Origin: an uncultured Actinomycetes bacterium
GTDB lineage: Bacteria > Actinomycetota > Acidimicrobiia > Acidimicrobiales > Ilumatobacteraceae
Assembly: GCA_903858075.1 (NCBI GenBank)
Contig: CAIOHI010000060.1
Span: 1-6,787, forward strand
Direction: 5' to 3'
Length of the DNA: 6,787 nt
Part shown: positions 1 through 6,048 of the stretch, in pieces
Position numbering within the stretch: the first letter of the stretch is position 1
How the letters are laid out: each line of letters begins with the position of its first letter
Notes under the pieces: model-generated
Database searches by the model: none
What the model was told of the DNA's origin: nothing
What the model saw: only the letters and a program-made list of their open reading frames with translations
Translations under genes and position numbers: made by a program

Positions 1-50
1 ATGACTCCGTCGCCGGAGCCTGGGTCGTACGCTTTGACGATCCCTTGCAT
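1..50 (-). CDS. Probable cold-shock-domain protein, N-terminal fragment (partial at window edge)
   Basis: Only the first 16 codons are inside the window, read leftwards from an ATG at 50-48. The peptide is MQGIVKAYDPGSGDGV. It resembles the first strand of cold-shock-domain proteins, which typically open with M-x-G-x-V-K-x-(F/Y)-(N/D) followed by a glycine-rich turn. Such proteins are small OB-fold RNA or ssDNA chaperones. The start lies 4 nt after the rpmB stop on the same strand, so the two are probably co-transcribed and translationally coupled. I see no clear Shine-Dalgarno site. The RNA-binding motifs RNP1 and RNP2 would lie beyond the edge, so the family call rests on the start alone. 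A different small OB-fold protein is possible. Confidence 0.5.
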   Translation of the reverse strand, partial: MQGIVKAYDPGSGDGV

Positions 51-54
51 TGGT

Positions 55-249
55 CTATTGACCGGCCTTAACGACCTTGCCCGACTTGATGCAGCCGGTG
101 CAAACGTTGATGCGACGGGTGGTGCCTGAAATAACGGCACGGATGCGCTGAATGTTTGGATTCCAACGACGCTTCGTACGCACGTGGGAGTGCGACACTG
201 ACATGCCCCACGATGGACCTTTTCCGCAAACTTCACACCTTGACGACAT
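55..249 (-). CDS. rpmB: 50S ribosomal protein L28 (zinc-binding, four-cysteine form)
   Basis: This 64-residue protein is L28 of the large ribosomal subunit. It begins MSSRCEVCGKGP, the usual L28 opening, and carries the basic core around HVRTKRRWNPN (residues 22-32) and the end VCTGCIKSGKVVK (49-61). C5/C8 and C50/C53 form two CxxC pairs, which marks the zinc-binding (C+) form rather than the cysteine-free paralogue that some actinobacteria make when zinc is short. The ATG at 249-247 fits the family. A TTG 21 nt upstream stays open in frame but would add a non-family MLLESCP leader. No strong Shine-Dalgarno site precedes the ATG, and a -10-like TAGAGT ends 8 nt before it, so the mRNA may be leaderless. 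It is the first gene of a leftward unit with the cold-shock-like gene and is divergent from the FakA-like gene. Confidence 0.96.
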   Translation of the reverse strand: MSSRCEVCGKGPSWGMSVSHSHVRTKRRWNPNIQRIRAVISGTTRRINVCTGCIKSGKVVKAGQ

Positions 250-257
250 AGGGCATG

Positions 258-287
258 ACTCTAACAGCAAGATTTCCTAGACCCCAA
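258..287 (-). promoter_or_regulatory. Candidate rpmB promoter (near-leaderless)
   Basis: On the minus strand a -10 match TAGAGT (263-258, TANNNT type) lies 18 nt from a -35-like TTGGGG (287-282). Transcription would start at about 251, one or two bases before the rpmB ATG, giving an almost leaderless message. The -35 box sits in the loop of the palindrome at 272-296. This is motif reading only. Confidence 0.4.
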
Positions 288-296
288 CTAGGGAAT
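272..296. promoter_or_regulatory. Imperfect palindrome in the rpmB/fakA spacer, candidate operator
   Basis: The arms ATTTCCTAG (272-280) and CTAGGGAAT (288-296) are inverted repeats matching at 8 of 9 positions around a 7-nt centre. The element covers the putative -35 of rpmB and lies about 45 bp upstream of the FakA-like gene. If transcription starts where the promoter motifs suggest, it is not transcribed and would act as DNA, for example as a binding site for a dimeric regulator. If either transcript starts further out, it could instead fold as a short hairpin. No T-tract follows it, so it is not a terminator. Confidence 0.4.
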
Positions 297-329
297 TGCG
301 CTAAATAGGCACACCGCGCCCAAAATCGT

Positions 330-335
330 TACTGT
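330..335 (+). promoter_or_regulatory. Candidate -10 element for the FakA-like gene, leaderless
   Basis: TACTGT (TANNNT type) ends 7 nt before the GTG at 343. Transcription would start at about 342, at or one base before the start codon. No good -35 is visible 16-18 nt upstream, and no Shine-Dalgarno site precedes the GTG, which fits leaderless expression. Confidence 0.35.
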
Positions 336-342
336 TAGCGAC

Positions 343-2013
343 GTGCCCACACTCGATCGGCTGTCAGCCGACCACTTCCGCCAGACCGTTGTCACCTTCC
401 GCGACACCATGAAGGTCCATGCCGCGGGAATCAACCGTCTCAATGTGTACCCCGTTCCCGATGGCGATACCGGAACCAATATGTCGCGCACTCTCGATGC
501 GGTGGTGGCCGAGCTCGATGGGGCGTCCGACACTTTTGCTTCAACGTGCCAGGCGGTGAGTCATGGCTCGCTAATGGGAGCGCGTGGAAATAGCGGTGTC
601 ATTTTGTCGCAAATTTTGCGTGGCATTGCCGGAACTTTTTCCACAGTCACAGAAGTAAGTGGTGCAAAACTTGCTGAAGCTTTGAAAGCGGCCTCCGTCG
701 CTGCATACGACGCAGTGTTAAAACCCATTGAAGGAACCATTCTCACTGTTGTGCGCGAGTCTGCCGATGCCGCAGTCATTGCTGCCGATGGTGGCGGTTC
801 ATTACGTGCGGTGTTGCACAGCGCGCGCCTCGCTGGTCGTGCTGCGTTAGCAAACACCCCAGAACAGTTGCCCGTCCTCAAGCAGGCCGGAGTTGTCGAC
901 GCGGGTGGCGCTGGTTTCTTGTTGCTGCTCGACTCTGCGATGCATGTCATTGATGGCGAAGCACTGCCAGAGCCGAGCGAAGAAGCCGGCCCCGATTTAG
1001 ATGCCATTACCCACGAAGTAAAAAGTGGCGAAGTAGATGTGAGTGAACTGCGCTACGAGGTGATGTTCCTGCTTGACCTCGACGATGCACTTGCTAAAGA
1101 TTTCAAAAATGCATGGGGCGAAATTGGCGACTCCATTGTGGTGGTGGGTGGCGACGGTTTGTACAACTGCCACGTGCACACCAACGACATTGGTGCAGCT
1201 ATCGAGGCACCTCTGTCGCTCGGCGGACGGCCACGCGCTATTCGTGTTACCGATCTCTTTGAAGAAGTTGCAGAAGAGCATGCAAAGCGCGATGAGCAAG
1301 TGCGGGGAACTGGGGTTCATGCAATTGCTCGTACCTCAACTTCTTTGCCGCCGGTTACATGTGCGGTGGTGGCGGTTGCCAGTGGAGACGGAATCGCAGA
1401 GCTCTTTGGTCAACTCGGTGTTCATGGCGTTATCTCGGGTGGTCAAACACTCAACCCTTCAACTGCAGAGTTGCTTGATGCTGTTGAACATATGAATGCA
1501 CAACAAGTAGTTCTCTTGCCTAACAACAAAAACATCATCCCCGTGGCGCTGCAAGTTGCTGAACTCACAACAAAAGATATTCGGGTGGTTCCTACGTGCT
1601 CAATGCCGGAAGCTCTTGCTTGTCTTGTTGTGTACGACCCAGAATCTTCCGCCGAGCACAACGCCCGTGAAATGACTGCCGCAGCCAACAGCGTTGCCAC
1701 AGGTGAAATTACGCAAGCAGTGCGCGATACCGAGAGCGATGCTGGCGCCATTACTGCTGGCGACTGGATAGGTATTGTTCGCGGAGACGGCATTGTTGCC
1801 ATTGGTGGTACATGGCGTGCAGCAGCTACGCAGCTTTTAGAAAATCTCATTACCTCCGATCGGGAAATTGTCACCATTTTGGAGGGTGCCGACGCAACGC
1901 CAGCAATGACCGAAGAGTTGCGCGCATGGCTTGGTGAAAACTTTGGGAGCGTTGAAGTAGAAGTGCATCGTGGCGGGCAACCTCTGTACCCCTACTTGTT
2001 TGGTGTTGAATAA
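343..2013 (+). CDS. fakA: FakA-like DAK2 / DegV-type kinase (fatty acid kinase family)
   Basis: This 556-residue cytoplasmic protein has the architecture and length of FakA (about 550 residues). FakA phosphorylates fatty acids carried by FakB partners so that they can enter phospholipid synthesis. The N-terminal DAK2 kinase domain (about 10-205) has NVYPVPDGDTGTNM (33-46), with metal-binding Asp at 40 and 42, then GARGNSGVILSQILRG (79-94) and VVDAGGAGFLLLLD (184-197). The middle domain (about 235-320) holds CHVHTND (276-282). The C-terminal DegV-like domain (about 340-556) has GGQTLNPST (366-374) and LLPNNKNI (391-398), and ends GGQPLYPYLFGVE. H278 and H280 match histidines reported to bind zinc in S. 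aureus FakA, but the partner cysteine appears to be replaced near E239. The gene opens a unit with recG, as in many Gram-positive genomes. No fakB is in view, so the substrate is inferred from the family. The start is GTG. Confidence 0.88.
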   Translation: MPTLDRLSADHFRQTVVTFRDTMKVHAAGINRLNVYPVPDGDTGTNMSRTLDAVVAELDGASDTFASTCQAVSHGSLMGARGNSGVILSQILRGIAGTFSTVTEVSGAKLAEALKAASVAAYDAVLKPIEGTILTVVRESADAAVIAADGGGSLRAVLHSARLAGRAALANTPEQLPVLKQAGVVDAGGAGFLLLLDSAMHVIDGEALPEPSEEAGPDLDAITHEVKSGEVDVSELRYEVMFLLDLDDALAKDFKNAWGEIGDSIVVVGGDGLYNCHVHTNDIGAAIEAPLSLGGRPRAIRVTDLFEEVAEEHAKRDEQVRGTGVHAIARTSTSLPPVTCAVVAVASGDGIAELFGQLGVHGVISGGQTLNPSTAELLDAVEHMNAQQVVLLPNNKNIIPVALQVAELTTKDIRVVPTCSMPEALACLVVYDPESSAEHNAREMTAAANSVATGEITQAVRDTESDAGAITAGDWIGIVRGDGIVAIGGTWRAAATQLLENLITSDREIVTILEGADATPAMTEELRAWLGENFGSVEVEVHRGGQPLYPYLFGVE

Positions 2014-2018
2014 ATATT

Positions 2019-4205
2019 GTGGCAACAAGTGCTGATGCTCAAGTAGCTACCGGACCAATCACTTTTCGAGATCTGCACCTACGTAAAGTTGAAGAACTGC
2101 GTGGAGTTGGAGAAAAGCGCACTGCAGACCTGCACAAACGCGGCATTAACAGCATTCTCGACTTGCTCATGGCCTATCCACGGCGTTGGGTAGATCGCAC
2201 CCATGAATGCCGCTTGAAAGATTTGGAGCCAGGCGTAGAGGCAATGGTGCTTGTAGAAGTGCGCAGCGTGAATAAGCGCATGACGAAGAACCGCCGCTCG
2301 CTCGTAACAGCTGTAGTTGGCGATGGGTCGAGCAGGTTAACCCTCACATTTTTTAACCAGCCGTATCGTGAAAAGCAGTTGCGTGAAGGGCTCACCATTT
2401 CTGTATTTGGAAAGGCCGACGAGTATCGGGGTTCTTTACAAATGACAAACCCAGTTGTCGACCTCATCGGCGATCGCACTGGTCGTATTGTTCCTATTTA
2501 CCCACAAAGCGAAGAGCACGGAATCAAAACCTGGGAGTTCGCTGGATGGGTGGAAAATGCACTGTCGCGGTGTGAAGCACGTGGCATTCTTGACCCATTG
2601 CCAGAAAGTGTTATTGCTCAACTGGGTTTGATAACGCGTCATGAAGCGCTGCGAAATATTCATATGCCCGACACTATGGACACCAAAGAGGCCGCACGTC
2701 GTCGCTTGGCGTTTGATGAATTGTTGCGAGTGCAATTGGTACTTGTGGGGCGTAAGCACCAACTTGAGCGTGAAGCTTTAGGTATTAGTCACTCTGCCTC
2801 GGGGAAAATGGTCCAGCAATTCATCAGTGCATTGCCCTTTCCTTTGACGTCGGCACAGCAACGTGCAATTACAGAGATATCTCAAGACCTTGTTGCCGGA
2901 CACCCCATGCACCGTTTGTTGCAAGGCGACGTGGGCAGTGGAAAAACTGTTGTGGCTGTCGCTGCGTTATTGCAAGCAGTTGAAGGAGGCTTTCAAGGGG
3001 CGCTGATGGCTCCGACAGAAGTGCTCACCGAGCAACATGCAATCGGCGTCCGCAAGTTACTGGAAGATCTGGTAGTGACCGATGCGGAAAATCTTTTCGG
3101 TAGCCGCCCACTGCGCGTTGAAATGTTGACGAACCGCATTACTGGTGAACAGCGTCGCGATGTTTTGCAAGGACTTGAAGAAGGAACGGTCGACATTGTT
3201 ATAGGAACTCATGCGCTTATTCAAGATGCGGTGAAATTCAACAAGCTCGGGGTAGTGGTCATTGACGAGCAGCATCGCTTTGGGGTTGAACAGCGTGCGG
3301 CCTTAAGAGATAAATCAATGCTGAATCCGCAGGGGCTTCCCATAGTTCCCGACGTGCTTGTCATGACAGCTACGCCCATTCCGCGCACTGCCGCAATGAC
3401 GGTGTACGGCGACTTAGATGTCAGCGTGCTCGACGAACTGCCGCCAGGGCGCACACCTATTGAGACCATGTGGGCAAGTGGTGAACAAAGTGAAGAGAAC
3501 CTGTGGGCCGAAGTGCGTGCAGCCGTGAAGCTTGGCCAGCAAGCTTTCGTGGTGTGTCCACTGATTGATGAGAGTGAAAAAATAGAAGCTGCTGCGGCTG
3601 AAGACACTTTTCAGAAATTAGGTTTTGGGGAGTTAAAGGGTCTTCGGCTGGGGCTCTTGCATGGACGCATGTCGTCGCAAGATAAAGAAACCGCAATGGA
3701 AACTTTTCGCCGTGGAGAAACCGATGTGCTGGTGGCAACGACGGTCATTGAAGTGGGTGTTGACGTGCCTAACGCAACCATGATGGTTGTGCTCGATGCC
3801 GATCGCTTTGGTATCGCGCAGTTACATCAATTGCGAGGTCGCGTTGGTCGCGGAAAAATTGCATCACGGTGCTGGCTGGTAACGCAACCACCAGAGTCGG
3901 GCGAGTTAATTCATGAGCCTGGCCCACGAGTAGAGGCCCTAGTACAAACAACCGATGGCTTTTTGCTGGCAGAAATAGACCTGGAACTACGTGGTGAGGG
4001 CACCCTCATGGATTCACACCAGCGCGGAACAAGCGATTTACGTCTTGCCTCTTTGCGTAGCGATAGAGAACTTATTGAACAGGCTCGCGCAACAGCAATT
4101 GCAGTTATTACCGAAGACCCCACGCTGGAAAAACACAGTGCGCTTGCCGACGAGTTGCGTATTTTGCTCACTGCCACGGAAGAAGAGTTCCTCGCGCGCA
4201 GTTAA
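2019..4205 (+). CDS. recG: ATP-dependent DNA helicase RecG
   Basis: RecG is a monomeric superfamily 2 helicase that reverses stalled forks and processes branched DNA. The 728 residues contain an N-terminal helix-hairpin-like part with LRGVGEKRTADLHKRGI (27-43), an OB/wedge domain (about 65-150, including FFNQPYREKQLREG), and a full motor. Motor motifs are Walker A GDVGSGKT (303-310), Ia APTEVLTEQH (331-340), DEQH box (416-419), III TATPIPRT (450-457), IV LLHGRMSSQDKE (547-558), V ATTVIEVGVDVPNA (573-586) and VI QLRGRVGRG (604-612). The C-terminal TRG region follows with ELRGEGTLMDSHQRGTSDLR (656-675). All expected residues are present and the length is normal. The GTG start lies 5 nt after the FakA-like stop with no clear Shine-Dalgarno, so it probably relies on translational coupling. 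Its stop codon overlaps that of the convergent zinc-ribbon gene. Confidence 0.97.
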   Translation: MATSADAQVATGPITFRDLHLRKVEELRGVGEKRTADLHKRGINSILDLLMAYPRRWVDRTHECRLKDLEPGVEAMVLVEVRSVNKRMTKNRRSLVTAVVGDGSSRLTLTFFNQPYREKQLREGLTISVFGKADEYRGSLQMTNPVVDLIGDRTGRIVPIYPQSEEHGIKTWEFAGWVENALSRCEARGILDPLPESVIAQLGLITRHEALRNIHMPDTMDTKEAARRRLAFDELLRVQLVLVGRKHQLEREALGISHSASGKMVQQFISALPFPLTSAQQRAITEISQDLVAGHPMHRLLQGDVGSGKTVVAVAALLQAVEGGFQGALMAPTEVLTEQHAIGVRKLLEDLVVTDAENLFGSRPLRVEMLTNRITGEQRRDVLQGLEEGTVDIVIGTHALIQDAVKFNKLGVVVIDEQHRFGVEQRAALRDKSMLNPQGLPIVPDVLVMTATPIPRTAAMTVYGDLDVSVLDELPPGRTPIETMWASGEQSEENLWAEVRAAVKLGQQAFVVCPLIDESEKIEAAAAEDTFQKLGFGELKGLRLGLLHGRMSSQDKETAMETFRRGETDVLVATTVIEVGVDVPNATMMVVLDADRFGIAQLHQLRGRVGRGKIASRCWLVTQPPESGELIHEPGPRVEALVQTTDGFLLAEIDLELRGEGTLMDSHQRGTSDLRLASLRSDRELIEQARATAIAVITEDPTLEKHSALADELRILLTATEEEFLARS

Positions 4206-4405
4206 ACGTCGGGTTGGTCGGCTCGGTCTTCTTCAATGCCCAAATCTTCCGCGGTGAGAACAAGGTCCCACCTATCGCGGCAATCGCGACATCTGTAGGC
4301 AACAACATCACCCACAAGCCACTCGTCATCTTCGCGGGGTGGGGTAATGAGGTGGGCGGGGCCTCCACAGTCAACGCAGATGATGGAAGGCGAAGGTGAA
4401 GTCAT
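4202..4405 (-). CDS. Small zinc-ribbon protein of unknown function
   Basis: I do not recognise a named family. The 67-residue product begins MTSPSPSIICVDCGG and has two CxxC knuckles, C10/C13 and C39/C42, spaced 25 residues apart, as expected for a treble-clef or zinc-ribbon fold. The part between has a PPREDDEWLVGDVVAYRC run, and the C-terminal 20 residues are strongly acidic. It has no signal peptide or membrane segment and is probably cytoplasmic. The reading frame stays open 222 nt further upstream, but that part runs antisense through rsmD and has no zinc-ribbon character, so the ATG at 4405-4403 is chosen. It is the only minus-strand gene among the plus-strand genes: its stop shares TTAA with recG, and its start is 18 nt from rsmD. 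A role in RNA or protein binding is possible but is not shown by the sequence. Confidence 0.8.
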   Translation of the reverse strand: MTSPSPSIICVDCGGPAHLITPPREDDEWLVGDVVAYRCRDCRDRWDLVLTAEDLGIEEDRADQPDV

Positions 4406-4410
4406 GCCCG

Positions 4411-4418
4411 TAGTCTTA
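4411..4418. promoter_or_regulatory. Candidate bidirectional -10 element between zinc-ribbon gene and rsmD
   Basis: The 18-nt divergent spacer contains TAGTCTTA. Read rightwards, TAGTCT (4411-4416) is a TANNNT -10 that would start transcription at about 4423-4424, on the rsmD ATG. Read leftwards, the same bases give TAAGAC/AAGACT (4418-4412), which would start transcription at about 4405, the A of the zinc-ribbon ATG. Neither gene has a Shine-Dalgarno site. The rightward match is better, since the leftward one lacks either the first or the last consensus T. Any -35 boxes would lie inside the opposite gene and none is convincing. Confidence 0.4.
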
Positions 4419-4423
4419 CTGGT

Positions 4424-4993
4424 ATGCGAGTTGTTGCAGGTGATCTTCGCGGGCGCCGTATAGAAGGTCCAGAAGATGAAGCCACTCGGCCCACCACCGA
4501 CAAAGTGCGCGAAGCGGTGTTCAATGCTTTGAACAGCATGAATGCAGTGCGCGAAGAGCGAGTCATCGACCTGTTTGCCGGGTCTGGTGCTCTCGGCATT
4601 GAAGCGCTGTCTCGTGGCGCCGATCATTGCGTGTTCGTAGAAAACAATCGCTCTGCACTTGGTGTACTGCGAGGCAACCTTGCGGCACTCGGCTTAGAGG
4701 AAAGATCATTGGTGGTGGTGCTCGACATCGCTGCACAGAGTTCGCGCCAGCGCCTCAGTGAACTGCTCGCCTCAACTCACTTGGTACTCGCTGACCCACC
4801 GTATAGATATGAGCATTGGGAAAGGCTTTTTGACACAGTGCTCAGTGCGGCCCCAAGCGATGTGGTGGTGGTGGCAGAGACGGAAAGTCGGTGTGTCATT
4901 CATGAAACTGCACCAAATGGCTGGGAAATGAGCCGAACTCGTGCCTACGGACGTACATCCGTCGGTTTTTTCGTGCGTAGTGAACTACCGTAG
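4424..4993 (+). CDS. rsmD: 16S rRNA (guanine-966-N2)-methyltransferase RsmD
   Basis: RsmD is an S-adenosylmethionine-dependent Rossmann methyltransferase that makes m2G966 in 16S rRNA of the assembled 30S subunit. The 189 residues start MRVVAGDLRGRRI, the usual RsmD opening, followed by RPTTDKVREAVFNAL (22-36), the SAM-binding loop DLFAGSGALGIEALSRGA (49-66), the acidic strand end FVENN (71-75) and the catalytic DPPY (124-127). The end RTRAYGRTSVGFF (171-183) is also typical. The length is normal. The ATG at 4424 has no Shine-Dalgarno site but lies 7 nt after a TAGTCT -10, which suggests a leaderless message. It opens a rightward unit whose next gene is coaD, a pairing common in bacteria. Confidence 0.96.
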   Translation: MRVVAGDLRGRRIEGPEDEATRPTTDKVREAVFNALNSMNAVREERVIDLFAGSGALGIEALSRGADHCVFVENNRSALGVLRGNLAALGLEERSLVVVLDIAAQSSRQRLSELLASTHLVLADPPYRYEHWERLFDTVLSAAPSDVVVVAETESRCVIHETAPNGWEMSRTRAYGRTSVGFFVRSELP

Positions 4994-4997
4994 GAGG
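4991..4997 (+). promoter_or_regulatory. coaD Shine-Dalgarno site fused to the rsmD stop
   Basis: TAGGAGG is a near-perfect anti-16S match whose first three bases are the rsmD stop codon. It lies 4 nt before the coaD ATG, so ribosomes ending rsmD sit on the coaD initiation site. Confidence 0.85.
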
Positions 4998-5001
4998 CGT
5001 T

Positions 5002-5484
5002 ATGGCAACTGTTCTGTACCCCGGGAGTTTTGACCCCATCCATTTAGGACACCTTGACATTATTGAACAGGCGTCTCGTCTTTTTGGAAAAGTGGTGGTG
5101 GCCATTTTGCACAACCCAGAAAAGCACGGGGGAGTGTTTAGTGTTGACGAACGAATCGCTCTCATCCAGACTGCATTGCAGTCGGCAAAAGTAAAAAATG
5201 TCGAGATTCGTGCGTTCCCTGGTTTAGCTGTTCATGCAGCGCGTGAGGCGCAAGCAGATTTCATGGTGAAAGGCTTGCGTAACTCTGGAGATTTTGAAAT
5301 TGAACAGCAAATGGCACACACCAACCTTGCTGTTGCAGGAATTCCAACGGTGTATCTGCCGTGTAGCCCCGCGTATACGTCGGTGAGCAGCAGGTTCATT
5401 AGGGAAATTGCTCAGTACGGTGGTGACCCATCATCACTGGTGCCAGCCAACGTTGCACAAGCATTAAAGGAGTTGTTTTCATGA
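5002..5484 (+). CDS. coaD: Phosphopantetheine adenylyltransferase CoaD
   Basis: CoaD transfers AMP from ATP to 4'-phosphopantetheine, giving dephospho-CoA and pyrophosphate, the penultimate step of CoA synthesis. The 160 residues match the family length of about 160. They show the nucleotidyltransferase opening YPGSFDPIHLGH (6-17) with the HxGH-type motif ending at catalytic H17, K41 in the NPEK loop, MVKGLRNSGDFEIEQQMAH (88-106), and SSRFIREIAQYGGD (129-142) near the C-terminus. By my alignment to the E. coli enzyme, R88 is lysine here (K90) and R107 is leucine (L109), with a one-residue deletion after it, while R91 is kept as R93. These look like lineage variants rather than decay. The gene is preceded by a strong Shine-Dalgarno site and overlaps the next gene by ATGA. 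Confidence 0.96.
   Translation: MATVLYPGSFDPIHLGHLDIIEQASRLFGKVVVAILHNPEKHGGVFSVDERIALIQTALQSAKVKNVEIRAFPGLAVHAAREAQADFMVKGLRNSGDFEIEQQMAHTNLAVAGIPTVYLPCSPAYTSVSSRFIREIAQYGGDPSSLVPANVAQALKELFS
5466..5472 (+). promoter_or_regulatory. Shine-Dalgarno site of the SepIVA-like gene, inside coaD
   Basis: AAAGGAG lies in the last codons of coaD, 8 nt before the ATG at 5481. With the ATGA overlap it supports coupled translation and fixes the start. Confidence 0.8.
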
Positions 5485-6041
5485 GTTACGACGAGAGTTA
5501 CGAAAATGCACGTCCTCTGGCACCCCAATTGGGTGATGCCGAAGTATTACTCAACGATGTCATCGACATCATCCTTAATGCACCAAACATGCCGCTGTCG
5601 AGTACGCCACGTATTGACCGTGATCAAATAATTGGTTACCTGCAAGAAGCGCAAGCATTGCTGCCTGAAGAACTGCGCCAAGCGCGGTGGATGTTGAAAG
5701 AACGCCAAGAGTTCTTGCATAAAACCAAACGCGAAGGCGATGAAATTCTCGACGCTGCGCGCGTGCAGGCAGAGCGTATGGTGCAGCGCACTGAAGTCGT
5801 TCGTGCAGCCGAGTCACGGGCACGCAGCATTTTGGAAGCAGCAGAAACAGATGCGCGTCGCATTCGTATGGAAACAGAAGACTTCCTCGACCAGCGCTTG
5901 GGAAGTTTCGAAATTTTGCTCGACCGTCTCATGAAAACTGTTGCCAGTGGCCGCCAGCGTTTGGCAATTGGTCAAGAAGAAGAACAAGTCAAAGAACCAA
6001 CTGGCGAGATGCAGGTGTTCTTCGACCAAGACCGTTTCTAG
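5481..6041 (+). CDS. SepIVA/DivIVA-like coiled-coil cell-division protein
   Basis: This 186-residue soluble protein is mostly helical. After an N-terminal segment that reads as a helix pair (about 19-80, including NDVIDIILNAPNMPLSST), a long charged coiled coil runs from about 62 to 163, rich in Ala, Glu and Arg and holding AERMVQRTEVVRAAESRAR (97-115). It ends in an acidic, glutamine-rich tail. Mycobacterial SepIVA has the same pattern, with a leading helix pair, A/E/R-rich coils and a Q-T-E-V-V-x-A-A segment. SepIVA is a septal factor in division and membrane-domain organisation, and its gene lies next to yceD in Mycobacterium too. This version is shorter than the roughly 245-residue mycobacterial protein, with fewer coil repeats. 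There is no transmembrane helix, which argues against an ATP synthase b subunit. Exact function is inferred from similarity and context. Confidence 0.7.
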   Translation: MSYDESYENARPLAPQLGDAEVLLNDVIDIILNAPNMPLSSTPRIDRDQIIGYLQEAQALLPEELRQARWMLKERQEFLHKTKREGDEILDAARVQAERMVQRTEVVRAAESRARSILEAAETDARRIRMETEDFLDQRLGSFEILLDRLMKTVASGRQRLAIGQEEEQVKEPTGEMQVFFDQDRF

Positions 6042-6045
6042 AGGG
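6041..6045 (+). promoter_or_regulatory. yceD Shine-Dalgarno site abutting the upstream stop
   Basis: GAGGG begins on the last base of the preceding TAG stop and lies 3 nt before the ATG at 6049. This decides the yceD start over in-frame ATG codons further upstream, which fall inside the SepIVA-like gene. Confidence 0.65.
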
Positions 6046-6048
6046 CCC

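Noticed and set aside
250..270. TTG start giving rpmB seven extra residues
   Set aside because: MLLESCP is not a family N-terminus, and the ATG at 249 gives the standard L28 beginning.
561..1007. 148-codon open frame antisense to the FakA-like gene
   Set aside because: It lies wholly opposite a well-conserved kinase domain, has low-complexity Ala/Ser/Pro content and no recognisable motif.
1073..1495. 140-codon plus-strand frame inside the FakA-like gene
   Set aside because: It is an out-of-frame shadow of the kinase gene with Cys/Thr/Leu-rich, non-family content.
3221..3607. 128-codon antisense frame in recG
   Set aside because: It overlaps the essential helicase motifs, is Ser-rich, and is best explained by codon bias of recG.
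4406..4627. Upstream in-frame extension of the zinc-ribbon gene to 141 codons
   Set aside because: The extra 74 codons run antisense through rsmD and look unlike the compact acidic zinc-ribbon protein; the ATG at 4405 is followed by the coherent part.
5941..6048. Upstream in-frame extension of yceD inside the SepIVA-like gene
   Set aside because: The extension is Lys/Gln-rich out-of-frame sequence, and a Shine-Dalgarno site plus family length support the ATG at 6049.
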